Origin: Augochlora pura | Lineage: Eukaryota; Arthropoda; Insecta; Hymenoptera; Halictidae | Length of the DNA stretch: 64,000 nucleotides | Reading direction: 5' to 3' | NCBI RefSeq assembly: GCF_028453695.1 | Contig: NC_135774.1 | Coordinates: 5,208,001 to 5,272,000 of the forward strand | Shown: positions 11,701-25,021 of the stretch, piece by piece | Numbering within the stretch: the first letter of the stretch is position 1 | Layout: every line of letters starts with the position of its first letter | Notes under the pieces: model-generated | Told to the model about the DNA's origin: nothing | Databases searched by the model: none | Seen by the model: only the letters and a program-made list of their open reading frames with translations | Position numbers and translations under genes: made by a program

Positions 11701-14700
11701 ATAAGGTAGAGGGCCATAGAATGCTCTATTCATGCTCATGTTTTCAATCATTTTCGTCGAAAGGGAAGCTCGTTCAACGAGAATTTCATGTCTAACTCCG
11801 ATGTCTAACTTCGATATCTATATCAATGTGCACACATTGATCGTGTTCTGGATAGAGAATTCCTTGAAATTCTGTTGTCGCCAACATCCGATCAAACCTA
11901 TCCAGACCAATGCGTGCACATCGATTATCTAGGATAAAGTTAACGAGTGACAAGTTCTTGTAATTCGATTATTAGGACGATTGTTGGATTTAGATTCTTT
12001 AGATGCAGTTAATGAAATGGAAACTCTTACTTCGTGACGGCGACAGCTATGTCGTAAACCGGAAGTCTCCTCTCGCGGAAAAGATATTTGCCCATATCGG
12101 TCAGCGCAGCCGCCGAATCAATGGCGTCTCGTCCCACGCGATTCCTTTCCAAATACGGTGTGGCATCCCTTCCCTAAAAGATATTATGTAAAACGTAACC
12201 CGCGCCGATACGCGTGCATGACACTCTGCATCTTTCGATAGCCAATTTATTAATTATACATTACTCGTGAGATAATAATTCCGGCGATACTGATACGAAT
12301 CTTTGGCCCCTTCAGCAGCTTGTACCTTAAATCTACTCCGTTCCAAAAAGACACGAAGTACCTTTTGATTTGTACGTTATCACCACCGTGTAACCTATCG
12401 AATAATGCATAATTATCTCTGTATCTCTGTATGCAAGCGGGTTGCTATCCGTTTTATTATGTATTTTTACTTTTATAAAAGTATAGAAACGGCAAAGAAC
12501 CGTGAACTCTGATTTAAACCAGCGATCGTAATTGTTGACGGGTCTCACCTGTATCCATCGTAATCCACGATACAAAGGATTTCCGGATAAATTACGTAAG
12601 GCGCTTCTCTCCTCGATCTATTGGCCATCGAACGTTTCGATCTGTACCTTTTAGATAAATGGTCGGGTTCCATCAGCGCTGAAATAGATTTTTAATTACA
12701 GGGGCAATAACTTTCGTTCACGAGAGGAATTCGGTTTGGGCGCGACCGTGATAGAAAAATCAATAGGCATTTACTAAAATCGCTGTACTGGTCGTAATTG
12801 TGTTTGGGTGCTTTCTTGAAGACCACGTGATGATTTGTATACTTCAACTTCTCTTTACTTCGTGTTACGTTCGGTAACAACTCGTCACTGTGAAGAGTCG
12901 GTATCCTATTCACTACTTCGCGCAGGATTCGATCCGGCAGTGGTCTGATCACGATTTCCGCACCGATGTTTCCATCCTAAGACACAAAATGTTTGAAGAA
13001 AGTAATTTCTATGGAAAAATCAAACATTTCCTTGCCATGCGCCAAACGGATTATTTTTGTAGCTCGATGTCGGGCATCGTTACAACATACACGTGTATCG
13101 CTATTATCAAAATTTCTGTTATTGAGGCACAAAAGTGATCCGTGCTCGGCTTGGGATGACCGTTGACACTTGATGAATCTGCGCACACCAATAAATGCCG
13201 AACGATTCACTTTTATGGCAATTATCGCGTCGCACCTAAACTAATCATATCGTTCGTGGAAACACGAATTTCACGTTTTCTATAAAATCATTGAAATTGC
13301 TGCAATAATCGGATCGTTGATACTTGCGATCGTCGCACGATCAAGTTGTTTCATCCGCGGTTGGGAAGGTGTAATGGTCGAAGCGAGGGAGGGAGAGTGA
13401 AAGCGAAAGGTCAGGGCACGCGGGGTCGCATAGAACAACGTTTTTACGATCTTATGTAATCAACCCACGGTATTTGCTTCTCTCGAAATTTCTGTAGCAA
13501 TTCCGTTACTTTCGAAAATTAAACGGCCCTCCTGTAACCGAACAAACTCTCATTATGATTTCGATCACGCTCGTTAATGATCGGATAGTCTTTGAAAGAG
13601 AACTTTTGTACGGAAATTGCAAAGGAATTACAAGGTTCCAAGTTCAAATTATCATTTAATTTTTCTTTCTCGCAATCGTCTCGATTACTATGATACATAT
13701 TACAGTTTTTGAATGCAACATTCTATTGGTTGTACACTCCAAATAATTAAGAATACTAGCGTGCCCGTATTCGTCATCTTGCGATACAGTCTAATTTAGA
13801 AATCAAAGAAAGTACGTTCATCTATTATCTAAGTAAACGTTCATTGTATATTTCGATTGGTGTATTACGAAGTATTCGGAGGAATGTTTTCGTTCCTTGC
13901 GTTTATTTGACAAGTCTGCTAATAGTGTTTGAGCAATCCTAGAACTTGCGGTTAACAATGGCTTTGCCGATACAGCTGCGTCGTGTACGAGTCCGTGAGA
14001 GATCGAGCTTCCCAAGTGAAATTTAGTTTCAGTTGGTTGGGCGTGCAATCACCGAAAACCCCAGCCTTCTCGGAATTGGTAACTGTTCAGGGAGGTAGGA
14101 CCAATATAGGAAATTTGATTACGTTTTCCCTTTCTTCGCGCGCAATCCCTTGGTAACAGGATCTTTGTATAAACCGCGAGCGAATTGCAGCATCGGATTA
14201 GAAGTGTCGAAACGATTGCGATTCTGTTTTAGAGACTTTCCTTTCTTTCCTTGGTAGACGGATTTACTTGATTGATACGTACTAGAGAAATACATTGTTG
14301 CGTATTCATCACGTGTATTTTAACGAGTTTAATTGTTAAAGGCGCGTACTCTACCAGAGGTCCGTGATTTCCTCAAGAATTTTCGCGAAACTAAAACTGT
14401 TCCATCAAGTATCGTTCAATCAGGTGGACGTCAAGTTCCGTAGCCGCGATGACGAGTCGTGCGTGACCAGCCATGTTTCCTCAACTTGTACCCCTAACTA
14501 TATGTATTTCTCTGCGAGTCAGTGATCAACAAACAATCGGTTTGGTCAAACTCCAGGCTGGTTAATTGCTTCTTACTTACGCATGTTTTACAGGGAATCG
14601 TGGTATTACGATCATCGTAATAGAGGGTTCAAGAGTGAATCGCGGAGGTTGACGAAAGACGAGTCGCAATAATGCCGGAATGGCGAAAGGAACGTTAAAA

Positions 14701-17597
14701 AAGAATGGCTTCTTACAACGAGTACTTTCCCATTCGCGTCTCGATGCAAAAGAATCGACGCCATGTTGGTCGTGTCTTGATAAATGTCACCGATATCTGT
14801 GTCCGTCTGAAACATAAGGAACAATTACAACAAATTTAATGCAAATCGAGTTCATTTTTTCGTCTCGTCGCCAACAAGGTACAACGCATTCTCTTTGTTA
14901 TTAATTCTCTGGTGACGATAGGTTGGGTCCGTTTTAACCACAGATTGAAGTCGTTTTGAAGATCACTCTTTCAATTTATATTACAAATCACGGACGTTAA
15001 TTGCGGACGTATTAAATTAACAGAGAACAATTACGTATTGTATAAACTTTGATAAATTCGAAAACATGTTTCGTTTGTTACGTAAAATAAGCTAATTAAA
15101 AATATGGTATTTGGTATATGGTGTAGGCTGAAAAGGAAAAATGTTGAATTTTCAGCTTTCGGATACTCACAGCTGTCACTTTCTCGTAATGGAGACCGTC
15201 AGGTTGCGACGTATTTTTTGTGACAATCCACATTGGCAAGTTCGCTGCCAACAACCCTTCCGTGAGTTTCAACGACAACCCGATGTCTTTTCCAAAGGCT
15301 TTCAGGTGTATCTCTGGCTTCTCCATATTTCTTTTGTGCACCGAATGTAACACAGGCACAACTTCGTATGCTGGTACTGGAAGATGAATCGCAACGTATC
15401 TTGTGAGTAAACTACCGGCATCGATAAAATGACCGACTTGGTATACATGTACAATATATTTATATCGCAATGAACGAAACGATGAAGATCTATCCATCGA
15501 GAAACGATCGAATTTCTTTACGCAAGCACGCGTATTAATACATCGATGTTACATCGGATTGGATTCGAATTAATTCGATGTAATGTTCGGTACATTCGGT
15601 ATTGACAAGAAATGAGAAATTATAATTATAATTTCTTCATCATCGCGCGATTAATTACAATTACTAGTAGACAAATTAACATTTATTTGTTTTATTTGTA
15701 TCCGTGGTAGATGAAGAGAAATATTATGAACAACAAATAAATTTTATTTCGACGTCGACGTTGAATGTATGTGACACGGAGTAATACTAAATTGTTGGAA
15801 ACTATTTGTTCATGGCAATTACCAGATTCGTGTCCCGTGTGAAACACCAACAACATCTCTTCCCTCGTCATGTGTTCGTGGATCTGCAACAAACGTGAAA
15901 ATCGGCGTATTTCAGAATCGGATAGAATTTGTTCGCTAACCAAGGCCTGACTCGAGTAGTCGTTTGAACTAGCGTTACTTCCTCCCGATTTAACAATAGT
16001 TTACAACATTGATCGACCACGCTTGAGTTCAGATTACAATGAAACTGGTTGCATTTTATTACAGGTTCCTTCGCAGCCGCGGAGCACACGACAAATTGGT
16101 ACTCGTCGCAAGGACATTGATCGGCAATTGTCGAACAACGCATACCCGCGTAGTCCAGTCGCGTGTTCGTTTCTTACGCCGTCTGTACAATAGATAGATG
16201 CGTATTTAAAGTTTTCCAATCGCGGCCCAAGGTCTGCTTCTACCATTTATGAGCACCCAGTCACGTACCGTGCCACAGAAATCGAGTTGCAATTAACTAT
16301 CGTGCCGAGTTAGACTCCTAAGGTCGATCACTTTCACTCATTACGTTAGGAAATTCGATCGTGCCTAGTGGTACTGTTTCCTTGCAGTTCTATTAGCTTT
16401 ATTTGCCGGTTAGCGAACATATGTACCCGGCGTTAAGCCACAAAGCGTATTATTTTTAATCAACCAGCCAACGGCAAGTGGTGTCGCCTTTGAAAATCGC
16501 ATCGATGATTCCACGGTTCTTTATGCCAAAATATCTGTAATTGTAGTTGACTTTGTAATCGAATACTACTAAGAAATCAGAAATAAGAAATAAGAGATGA
16601 GAATTTCGAGAACAACCGGTATCAGTTGCGATAGTCGATCGCAAGAAATCAACGTCGCGCGATTATTGTATTACGATTTACGATTACGTATGCATACGAC
16701 TTGCATTTTATCATAAGGTCATCGCTTTCCCACTTAACCATGCTATACTCCACTTTATTGCACCTTGCAGCATCACGATGTTCATGCCATCACATCGAGC
16801 CACGATTCAAACTTATCCCAACTTTTTCAATGAATATTCGAGACGCTCCTTCGATCGAAGCTATACCATAGCTATAGTAGAAGTTATACTATACTTTTTA
16901 TGATATTCGTTTGTAATTTTGATCACCGTTATCGTATTAAGAACGATTAGTAACGATTAAACAATTTTGTCCTTAAATTGTGTATATTTTGCCATAAGTC
17001 GTTACGAAACCGCGCTTTTAATAAAACTGATACTAGAAATAATTTAGACCGTCTACATCCGATGCAGTAATACACTGTTGTGCGCGATGGTACAACAGAT
17101 GAAACGATCATTTTATTACAAGAGGCAAATGCAATTTCCGTACGTTCCATAATTGCATAGACTGGAACGTGCATACAACTTGTTAAATCCAGTATAGACG
17201 CCGTTAAATTTTCAATTCGAACGTGTCTCCGCACGTAACCGCAATTCAATTACGTTGAGAATGTTCTATGGCGTTCGCAAGTCCCGAATTCTTTTGTTCG
17301 CTAATAAAGTAATTAGCGTCGTTAACAGGAGCCAAGGTTTACGCAGCGTGAATTTACTTCGTAATAAGTAGCGAATCGACAATTAGCGTCGTCTCATCCT
17401 GTGACTGCCCCGCCATTTGAAACCAACGGTACGAATGACTATACGACGGTGCTACGCGTGGTTCTTTGTTTTAAGGAAGCGTTTGCACGGAATAACAGTG
17501 TCCTTGATGATCTCCATGGTACTTGACACGATCTTACCTTGTGGCATCGTACAACAGGTAGAACGGCCATGCACAGAAGGACAAGGGCACGAATCAT
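5778..17597 (-). CDS. Secreted reprolysin-type (ADAM/ADAMTS-like) zinc metalloprotease, venom-metalloproteinase-like
   Basis: Exons in coding order: 17538-17597, 15823-15883, 15171-15376, 14717-14806, 12775-12976, 12549-12678, 12265-12394, 12031-12173, then either 11587-11639 or 9706-9761, then 7814-7940, 7549-7713, 7101-7227, 6731-6835, 6498-6649 and 5778-6258. Phases agree at every junction, giving 743 or 744 residues. The parts, numbered for the 744-residue form, are: hydrophobic signal peptide (about 1-17); prodomain; furin-type RSKR at 219-222; catalytic domain with HEVGHLLGAVHD at 397-408 (zinc ligands His397, His401, His407; base Glu398) and Met-turn Met432; ADAMTS-type cysteine-rich region (about 457-560). 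The tail is rich in Ser, Thr, Tyr and Lys (about 586-744). There is no thrombospondin repeat or classical disintegrin domain. It should be a secreted endopeptidase activated by furin; substrate unknown. Related hymenopteran genes are often called venom metalloproteinases, but venom expression cannot be read from DNA. Upstream untranslated sequence runs to at least 17635. Confidence 0.9.
8605..8625 (+). repeat. Poly-G run of 21 bases after a GT repeat
   Basis: An uninterrupted G homopolymer, preceded by alternating GT, lies in an intron of the metalloprotease. Such tracts can form G-quadruplexes, and their length is often misassembled. Confidence 0.9.
8941..8982 (+). repeat. GA-rich microsatellite
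   Basis: Imperfect (GA)n with interspersed AAAG units in the same intron as the poly-G run. Confidence 0.8.
9706..9761 (-). other. Alternative exon A of the metalloprotease (56 nt)
   Basis: Flanked by a CAG acceptor and a GTACG donor, it encodes LDMCRRQYANDVCNRGTAG when joined to the next exon. It enters with the first base completing an AA-Lys codon and leaves with one base completing a Gly codon, exactly as exon B at 11587-11639 does. It sits just before the exon carrying HEVGH. The two Cys residues probably form a loop beside the substrate cleft (inference from reprolysin folds). It contains a mixed charge, including an Asp, unlike strongly basic exon B. Confidence 0.8.
11049..11135. mobile_element. 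Short MITE-like remnant with inverted TGTACAGGGT ends
   Basis: TGTACAGGGT at 11049-11058 is matched by its inverse ACCCTGTACA at 11126-11135, enclosing about 70 bases. The same CAGGGTGT-type end occurs in the 32.75-33.33 kb foldback element and in a lone fragment near 9452-9468. It lies between the two alternative exons. It resembles Tc1/mariner-type ends with TA target sites, but the class is inference. Confidence 0.45.
11587..11639 (-). other. Alternative exon B of the metalloprotease (53 nt)
   Basis: It encodes YDMCRRRKGGRCTKGTAG with the same entry and exit phases as exon A, a CAG acceptor and a GTATGG donor. The shared DMCRR, second Cys and GTAG show that A and B arose by exon duplication. 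B is one codon shorter and highly basic between its cysteines. Splicing B to A would read straight into a TAG stop, and skipping both shifts the frame to an early TAA, so the arrangement fits mutually exclusive use. Confidence 0.8.
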
Positions 17598-18297
17598 TTT
17601 GCAGAAAAATATTCCTGATGGGCTGCGTCACATCACTGTAACAAAAAACGAAACGTTATTTCAATATTTTATCCGCACTTTATTTGTTCGGACATTGTTT
17701 AAAACGTAATAACTTTTAGTCGCTCGGTCATGAACACATCGTGAATATACTCCTTGGAATATTAGCGTCTCCGTTTATAAACTAGACATTATTGCATAAT
17801 TCAAAATATTAGAAAATGCAGCGATTTAAAATATACAATTTGTATAGGCGTGAAACTTTGTTATACTTGTCGCATTGCCGAATATTATAGTTGACGTTTT
17901 ACAAACACATGCATGTTTAGAATTTTATGATACGACGGTTAGTACAATTATGATAATTTTCAATTTTACATTCACTGTTTAAATGCACGTTCAGAAAATT
18001 ACGCGAATAACTGCGCGACAATTGGCAAATAACTCGTGAGTTCCTTACAAAGCAAAACTGAATTATTGCAAAACTGTTGCTATAACGGTAGTTGAAACAA
18101 ACGATCGATGAGACACTCGCCGACCTTACTTTAATAAATATACGTATTACGGCTCATAAATTAACTCGAGTTTATCATTCGACTTCGATAATTGTCGGAG
18201 ATCTTTTGGATTCGATCGTTTCGTTTGAATTCGTTGATTGGATTCGTCTAAAATTGGATTTGAAATGTAAGACGATATACCGAGATTGTAATTATTA

Positions 18298-18381
18298 GGA
18301 AACATAAACCAGTTGGCGAAGGCAGATTTATAAGTGATTCAAAGGAAACATAAACTAGTTAGCGAAGACAGATTCATAACT
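18298..18381 (+). repeat. Imperfect tandem duplication, period 46 bases
   Basis: The unit beginning GGAAACATAAAC at 18298 is repeated at 18344 with a few substitutions. No coding meaning. Confidence 0.75.
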
Positions 18382-21300
18382 ACGCGATTGTAAGGTTACG
18401 CAATAAAAACCCGTGTGTTAATATTACGCATTGTATATGTAAACTAACCTTTGGAGAACATCGTAACCCGTTCGCGAATCGTTCAAGCTTTCGATAAGAA
18501 TTCAAGAGTTCGAAAATTCAAGATATTTGGTTCAGTTACGATAAAGCTATAAAAGACTTTAAAAATGGTTTAAATGATGTACCAACATTTTTGCGAGCGG
18601 TTGCATATAGGAAAAAGGTTGTTCGGTATGACGACCTCGGCAACGTATTTCAAGGTCGTTGAAATCGGTGTCGAGGACCCCGTGCCGAATAATTACCGAA
18701 ATATCTTTCTTCTCTCTGTCTTCTTATCGTCTTGCCACCGGTTAAAATTTCATTTTATTAATTTCATTTATCGTTATCATTTCTCGGTAACAAGAAAATT
18801 TTGTTCAACGGTCGATGAGCAGCGATAGGTGAACAGGACACGTGCTCCTTCGCCGATGTTTCATGACCTTCGATTTGAATAAGATCTTAATTCCGTCTAC
18901 GAGATACAAGGTAACTGCAAAGTCCGCGTACCAGTTGTTAATGTCGTTCTTGGTTCACGAGTCTCATGGGCAGCAACTGCGAACAAGGTGATACGCTTAT
19001 TCGGTACCAATATACTCCACTTTCTCCCATATGACAACGCGACAGAAGTCATAACAGTCTTTTCGAATCCGTAGTCACATACGAGGACAACGCGTTAACC
19101 AGACGTCTTTGCGAAATACAGGAGATCTCGGTACACCGAAACAAGTATGTATTAGCAATTGCGGACAGTCCCAATATGCCAATAATCAAAAGAACAATAT
19201 GAAATTCAACTCGACAAATGCTACGCTATGTAAACATAAGCAATTTTCGTTCCAGTCAAAACAACTTTTCATATTCAGGACTCCTTTGGTGGGAAGTGCA
19301 AGCTGATAAGATTCGAATACATATAAATTCGATTAGTTAAATCTTGTACGCCTCTTATCGTTTTGTAATTGTTCGAGCGACGAAAGGAGATGCCGAGACA
19401 GGATCGGTATTAAATTCCTCGTTAAATTTCGTTTATGTTATGTCAAGGCTGCATATCCGCTAGATCGAAAGTGGTAAAATAACGCGGATCATTAAAGAAT
19501 CATTGCCTATTAATTATGCATGATGCGAAATTCGATGGTATTCAATTACAATTAATCGAGAACACGGAAATTGCGGAAACAAGAAAAGTACGCCTGCGGC
19601 GGTATATTCCAAGAAATCACCGAATTAAATCTTCCGTTCGTTCCTGGATGTTGTAGTAAGAAATCATTCGGTGGATCGTCAACGGTCGTTCGGAATGTCC
19701 GTCGACTTCGTTCTGTTCTGTCTCAGGGACACGAGCGTACGAGGAGACGGAGCGAGCGTGTCGCGTGTGTTTGTGCATACGTGTATTCCGTTCCACGGGC
19801 AACCGTAACGTTACCGATCATAGGAATTTCATTACCTTGATGCATTTTTCTGGATCTTACGAAGCGATGACCGTACCTCAAGGAGCCCGGAAATTATTTT
19901 TATCGAAATGTTGAGCAGTCGTGGTCGCCACTGCGCTACGAGGCTACTAAGTATAATACGAGCCTCGATTTATAAAGAATCCCGTAAACACGCCAATGAA
20001 TTCTCCCAGCGACGTTGACCATCGGATTCAGATTCTATTTAAGCCATACGCGATGACGCACGTAACTCCGTAAACACAACCTTCTACAGGAGTAATGAGT
20101 ATAAAATTGGTTCTGTACTACTTAAAATTAGTTGCTCCTCACCTTACGCGATACCAAGATCATACCAAACTTATAAATTTGTACAACGAAGGAAGTTGTT
20201 GATAAATGTTGGCCACGAAGTTCGAACAATTGAATGTACTTTTCGAAAACGATCGCATGATCGTAACGTTATTCCCGCCAACTCGCGCGTGTGTAGAACA
20301 AGTATCGTACGAAATTGGTATTCGGGCATTCGTTGCTGAAAATAAACTCGAAATTGATGCAAAATCAAATTGGTCGAATCTCCATGGTGGCGCAGAACAT
20401 GGCGAGCATTTACAATTAGAGAGAGCAACGCTGTTCGAGGTTATTAAACTCATTCGGGATTCGATATTGGCCAATTTACGCCGTCGTTTTTACAATTCGT
20501 GCCATAAGTCAAATCGTTAAAGAGAAGCGTCAACGCGTAGTCGTTAATGGAGAACGCTACTTCTCCGAATCACATTCGATGACAAAGTTCCGAACCGACC
20601 AGCGTGAATTTTTCGTTGTCTTCTTTCCGTTTATCGTCAGGCGCGTGGGTTGAAAATTATTCATTGTAAAATGTCATAATTCTGATAACTCGGGTTAGAC
20701 CGCGATTGGTTCCTTACCGGTTAAAAATATCGGTGACGATCTACGATCGCAGGACTCGAAAACGCCCCATATAAAAAATCACGCAAAACATCAAGGACCG
20801 ATCTTGGTTGTAAATAAAATACTGGACGCATCGTACAGGCGAACACGAGCCATTTGGCGAATGGAGATAAAAACAATATCGACCCTGATCGTTCAGTCAA
20901 AGCAACGTGTTTTTATAAGCATGGAAACGCGAAGGATTATGGAAATTAGTGTATTCGCACCTTTTTCCTTTTACTCCCGTTGCTTTGTTCCTTTCTCTCT
21001 TCGAGAATTATCAACTTACGGTTGCGCGCGATATCGTTACATTTACGCAATATTTTTGGCGAGAAATTATGCGAGAAAAAAAGATGCGTTTAAATCTTTC
21101 TAACGGTTCATTATTGAATTATCGAAAACAAAGAAACAAATTTTTATACGAGGCTATTCGAGCAAAAGGTACTCGTTACCCGACTCGAGTACAGTAGTTT
21201 CGTCAATCAAAAGTCGCAGCGAACAATTGTAGATTTTTTCTATTGGCGAATCGAGCCGAAGCGACACGAGCAACCCCAAATGTTCACGCGTAACAATACA

Positions 21301-21624
21301 ATACGATGTAAATTTTTCGAGAACGAATTCGCGCCAGTCCGTTCCCCGATTCTTACACCTGCCGACGCGACGTGATGTTGATTCAACGAGAACCGACTTC
21401 CAAGATTCGCTATCTTGTCAATAAACGCGCTTTCGCGTGATAGCAACTTCGTTCCGCACCGGTATATCGCGGTTAACGCGACAGTGTCGATTGTATCGTG
21501 GGATTCATTCGTCCGGTTGCACGATCGCGTCGAACAACATTGGTCGCGTTTCTCAATCTGAACACTTCCCAAATGCGCGCGTTTATCTGTTTTGTTGGAA
21601 TTTGATTTTTTCCCTTTATTAAGA

Positions 21625-21647
21625 ATCTCTCTCTCTCTCTCTCTCTC
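21625..21647 (+). repeat. CT microsatellite
   Basis: Dinucleotide (TC)n run in non-coding sequence. Confidence 0.85.
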
Positions 21648-24600
21648 TTTTTCTCGTGGAACTAAATACCTGATCACCTTGAATCGAACTCGTAGCTTGA
21701 AATCATTTTGGTCACCTGCGACGCGATGGGCGTTACTAGAGCTGTCTCCGATCACTCGATACTTAAATTGTGCGAGCTCGATTCAACATTTGTTCATCGA
21801 ATGGCAACAATGGTACAATTCTATTACACAACTCTATTAACTATGGGGGAGGTCTGTTACGGAAGATTTTTTTTTCATTTCGAAGACTATTCGTAGATTC
21901 AACTATATAGCGGATAGATAATATTTGCACGCAAATATTAAAAGATAGGTTGCTTACGTCACTCGTTGAAATTTGAATATCTTTTAGTTTTATCCGTACC
22001 ATCGGATCTCAGTCAACGTTGACGCATCGATATGTTTAATACGGTAAGAGGTAACGAATCGACCGATAATTAATCATATTATTTCCAACAACTCGGGAAC
22101 ATTCGTTTCGTGAATATTTATAGTTGCGTTTATAAATGATTCTTCGAAATAACCGAAAAATTAATTGTTAAATGACGCGCATGTATTTTCCATCTTGATC
22201 ATGTGCTAGCGGTCATCGACGCGAATGACAAAGTACTAGTAACGCGTGTCTCCGGTTGCTTCGTTCGAATTCTTCGAATCGTCCAAAGATGATATTCTAA
22301 TAAGGATCAACGGATTCGAAGTCTATGAATTTAGACGGACGTGTCTTAAATTATTCGCCAGCATGAGTCACATGATCAGACACGCGAACCGCGCTCTTCG
22401 ATGAAGCAGAGTTCGGCGATCACCACCGTGATCGAACCGTGAGTTATACAAATTTTACTAGTAATTTGTTGTTGTTAGGCTTGTCAGCCAACTAAGCTGA
22501 CGATCATATTTTTGCACATCATTTTCTCTATTTTATTTATTGGTCTATGCTTACCATTGCGGATTTACGAGGAAACAAGATCGATTTCTTGCAATGTTTC
22601 AAATGGGGCTCGCGTATCGATAAAGCTTATGCAAGAGCCGCACACGTGTCCTTACTGGAGCAGCGTGTCGGTGTGATTCTTGCGTCGCATCGGTATGAAA
22701 TTAGACCGACAAAAAATTTCGTAATCATCGGTCCATACGTAGCGGAGGATGAATGGGTATCCCGTCCATGATTTTCACCTTATAGAGCTTCGCGTAAAAA
22801 CCAGCGTTTCATTAGACCACTAACGAGATCTCGACAAGAAAAAATAGTATATAATAGCACGTAGTCTGGACGCGACCGTTCCAACAACTGCTACAGCTGC
22901 GGAATAAGAAACACTATTTTCGCCTATTTTGAGTATTAATTCAAAGAAATATGGTAAATTCTCGCCGATCGTCTCTTAGCTTGTAAACAAAAATGGACAA
23001 TTCGACGTGAGGAGGATACGATTATTCGAGCCTCGCACCTCGTTTTTACAGTTGTCGAGAATCGACGAAAGCGAGATGCAAGACGAGATTGTCCGTGTGT
23101 CACCTTAATCGATCGCTGCCGATGGAAAATTAACAAATACTCCGACGGTAGATTGATTATAGTCGATTCGTTAGAAATCCCGATCGATGAATTTAAGAAA
23201 TCATCTCTAGGATACGGTCGTTAAATGTTCGCTGCGTCGCCAGCTCTGGATCGTCGGTGAAAGGAATAACGCTCCGAGACTATTATCTCAATCGTATCGT
23301 ATCGCGTCGCGGAACAATATAATTGTTAGAAGGGTCGGCGATCGGTCAGTTATTACATGTGGACGTGAATTAATTATCTTTATGTTACCGGCATACCCGA
23401 CAATAATTGGCCGCGTAGTATCTGTCCCCATTGTCGAGGTCGTTAACATTACACAAACGCGGATTACGACGCAACAGCTGAAAACTTTGTCTCACCGAGA
23501 ATGTCCTTGCGTGGATAGGTACCGCATGACTGATTTTCGCATCGTTGCTTCTTGCATAACCAGATGCGATTACGGGTGTGCACCAACCCTCCTTCCCCTC
23601 CGTCCGCTCCCACCCTGGTTCTACCAGCAAGTTGCAGGTAACGATCGATCGATGACACCTTTTACGCAATCGATGTTTCTTTCTTCATTTCCGATAATAG
23701 TTGAAAAGGTCATTCTACCGTAGCGCGCCAACGCCGCGTCCACCCCCTTGATATTCTTTCGCGAGAAGACTTTAGACGTCTCTACCGAGACTCTTTGCTT
23801 TTGTCGCTCGAGCTAGTTGCAACGATTGCAAATAATTTTGTAGACATTGTCTAGGATTTTTCATGGTAAAGAACGTTGAATACTTTCAACGCTCGACACA
23901 GATGTGCATATTGATTGTGTGAAACGCTTTGAATAAATCGCTAACCTAACATATCGAAACGTGAAAGGAAAGTTAAGCCAGCCAGCGGAATGTAGTTAAA
24001 CATTTCGGATATACGCGACAGTTATTCGAATCGAAGGTTCTCGGTAACTGTATTATTCTCGAGCTTCGTTCAACTGTTTTTGGACAGTTATATTTGGGAC
24101 CATTTTGGGCCCTGCGTGGATCGCAGCCGCGAGCACACGATTTTCCACCGAATTTGACAAGGAACGCGCAACCGGTCTTACGGCGAGTACACGTCTCTCT
24201 GGTTTCCAACCTTGACATGTATTCAGCCGGCGTAAACCCAGGATCCACGGTGAATCGAGCAAGTCGAAAACCAAAGGAGTGTGGCAGCGGCTTTATCTTG
24301 CATCGCATCAGGTCGGGTCGTCGTCGGGGTATAACCAGGTATTGCCACGGGCCTCGTCCGTGGCCGACGCGACACGACGCGTCGTTCTGCCGTCAGCTAC
24401 GTGAAATGAAAAAAAACGAAGAACGTGTTCCGACGCTACGTTGCGTCGAGTATTTAAGATCGATATCTGTCGAGTCGGTAACGCGAACCAAAACGCGAGC
24501 TCGCCGTCTTATGCGCGCGGACCATGAAAATCCGGTAGACGAGGCTGACGGTTGGGCCAATGATTTTAAAAGCCGCATGACGCATTTCCGTCGACAGGTC

Positions 24601-24772
24601 GAAAGCCTCTTGCTTCTTCCTCTTCTGAGGTGACCGGAACGGAATTTCAACCGACGGAGTCGTCGCGTGGTAAACACCAAGTTTATACGACACAACGATT
24701 CGTTGTCGGCAAAATATTAGATATGGCATTCGTGGATTTGTTTGGTGTGTTAGGAAATACAATGAATCGGCA

Positions 24773-25021
24773 TTAACACTTTATCGACCGGTCATGCAGT
24801 CGTAAAAATTTTCGTTTCTATTTTGATCTTATTTATCTTATTAATCACGAAAGGTATTTAATATTTAAAAATTTATATAATAATATTGAAGCTTGTAGTA
24901 GAATTTAACACACTTATCCCAATAATAGATAACAAATTAAGGGTTACTATGGCAACCGATTCACAGGCTACCGATCGGTGGAAAAAGCCGATTTATAGGC
25001 TACCGGTCGATAAAGTGTTAA
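24773..25021. mobile_element. Non-autonomous piggyBac-like MITE
   Basis: The element begins and ends at TTAA. The next 16 bases, CACTTTATCGACCGGT, are a perfect inverted repeat of ACCGGTCGATAAAGTG at the other end (25002-25017). Total length is 249 bases with no open frame of note. TTAA target sites and CAC-type termini are the hallmarks of the piggyBac superfamily, so this is most likely a non-autonomous derivative. The right half repeats a related GGCTACCG motif internally. Perfect ends suggest fairly recent mobility. Confidence 0.75.

Larger units (their letters stand above)
17636..24772. other. Gene-free stretch upstream of the metalloprotease
   Basis: No coding region is supported. Open frames are short or overlap on both strands without domains. 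The interval could contain the promoter and further 5' untranslated exons of the metalloprotease. It holds a tandem 46-base duplication at 18298-18381 and a CT microsatellite at 21625-21647. Confidence 0.4.

Noticed and set aside
15868..16143. 91-codon minus-strand frame rich in Cys, in the first large intron of the metalloprotease
   Set aside because: The Cys spacing looked peptide-like, but there is no signal peptide, it overlaps the real exon 15823-15883 in another frame, and the protease model joins in phase without it.
24094..24633. 179-codon plus-strand open frame
   Set aside because: Long frames overlap on the opposite strand, composition is Arg-rich and low in typical domain features, and the region is GC-rich. 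Likely chance.
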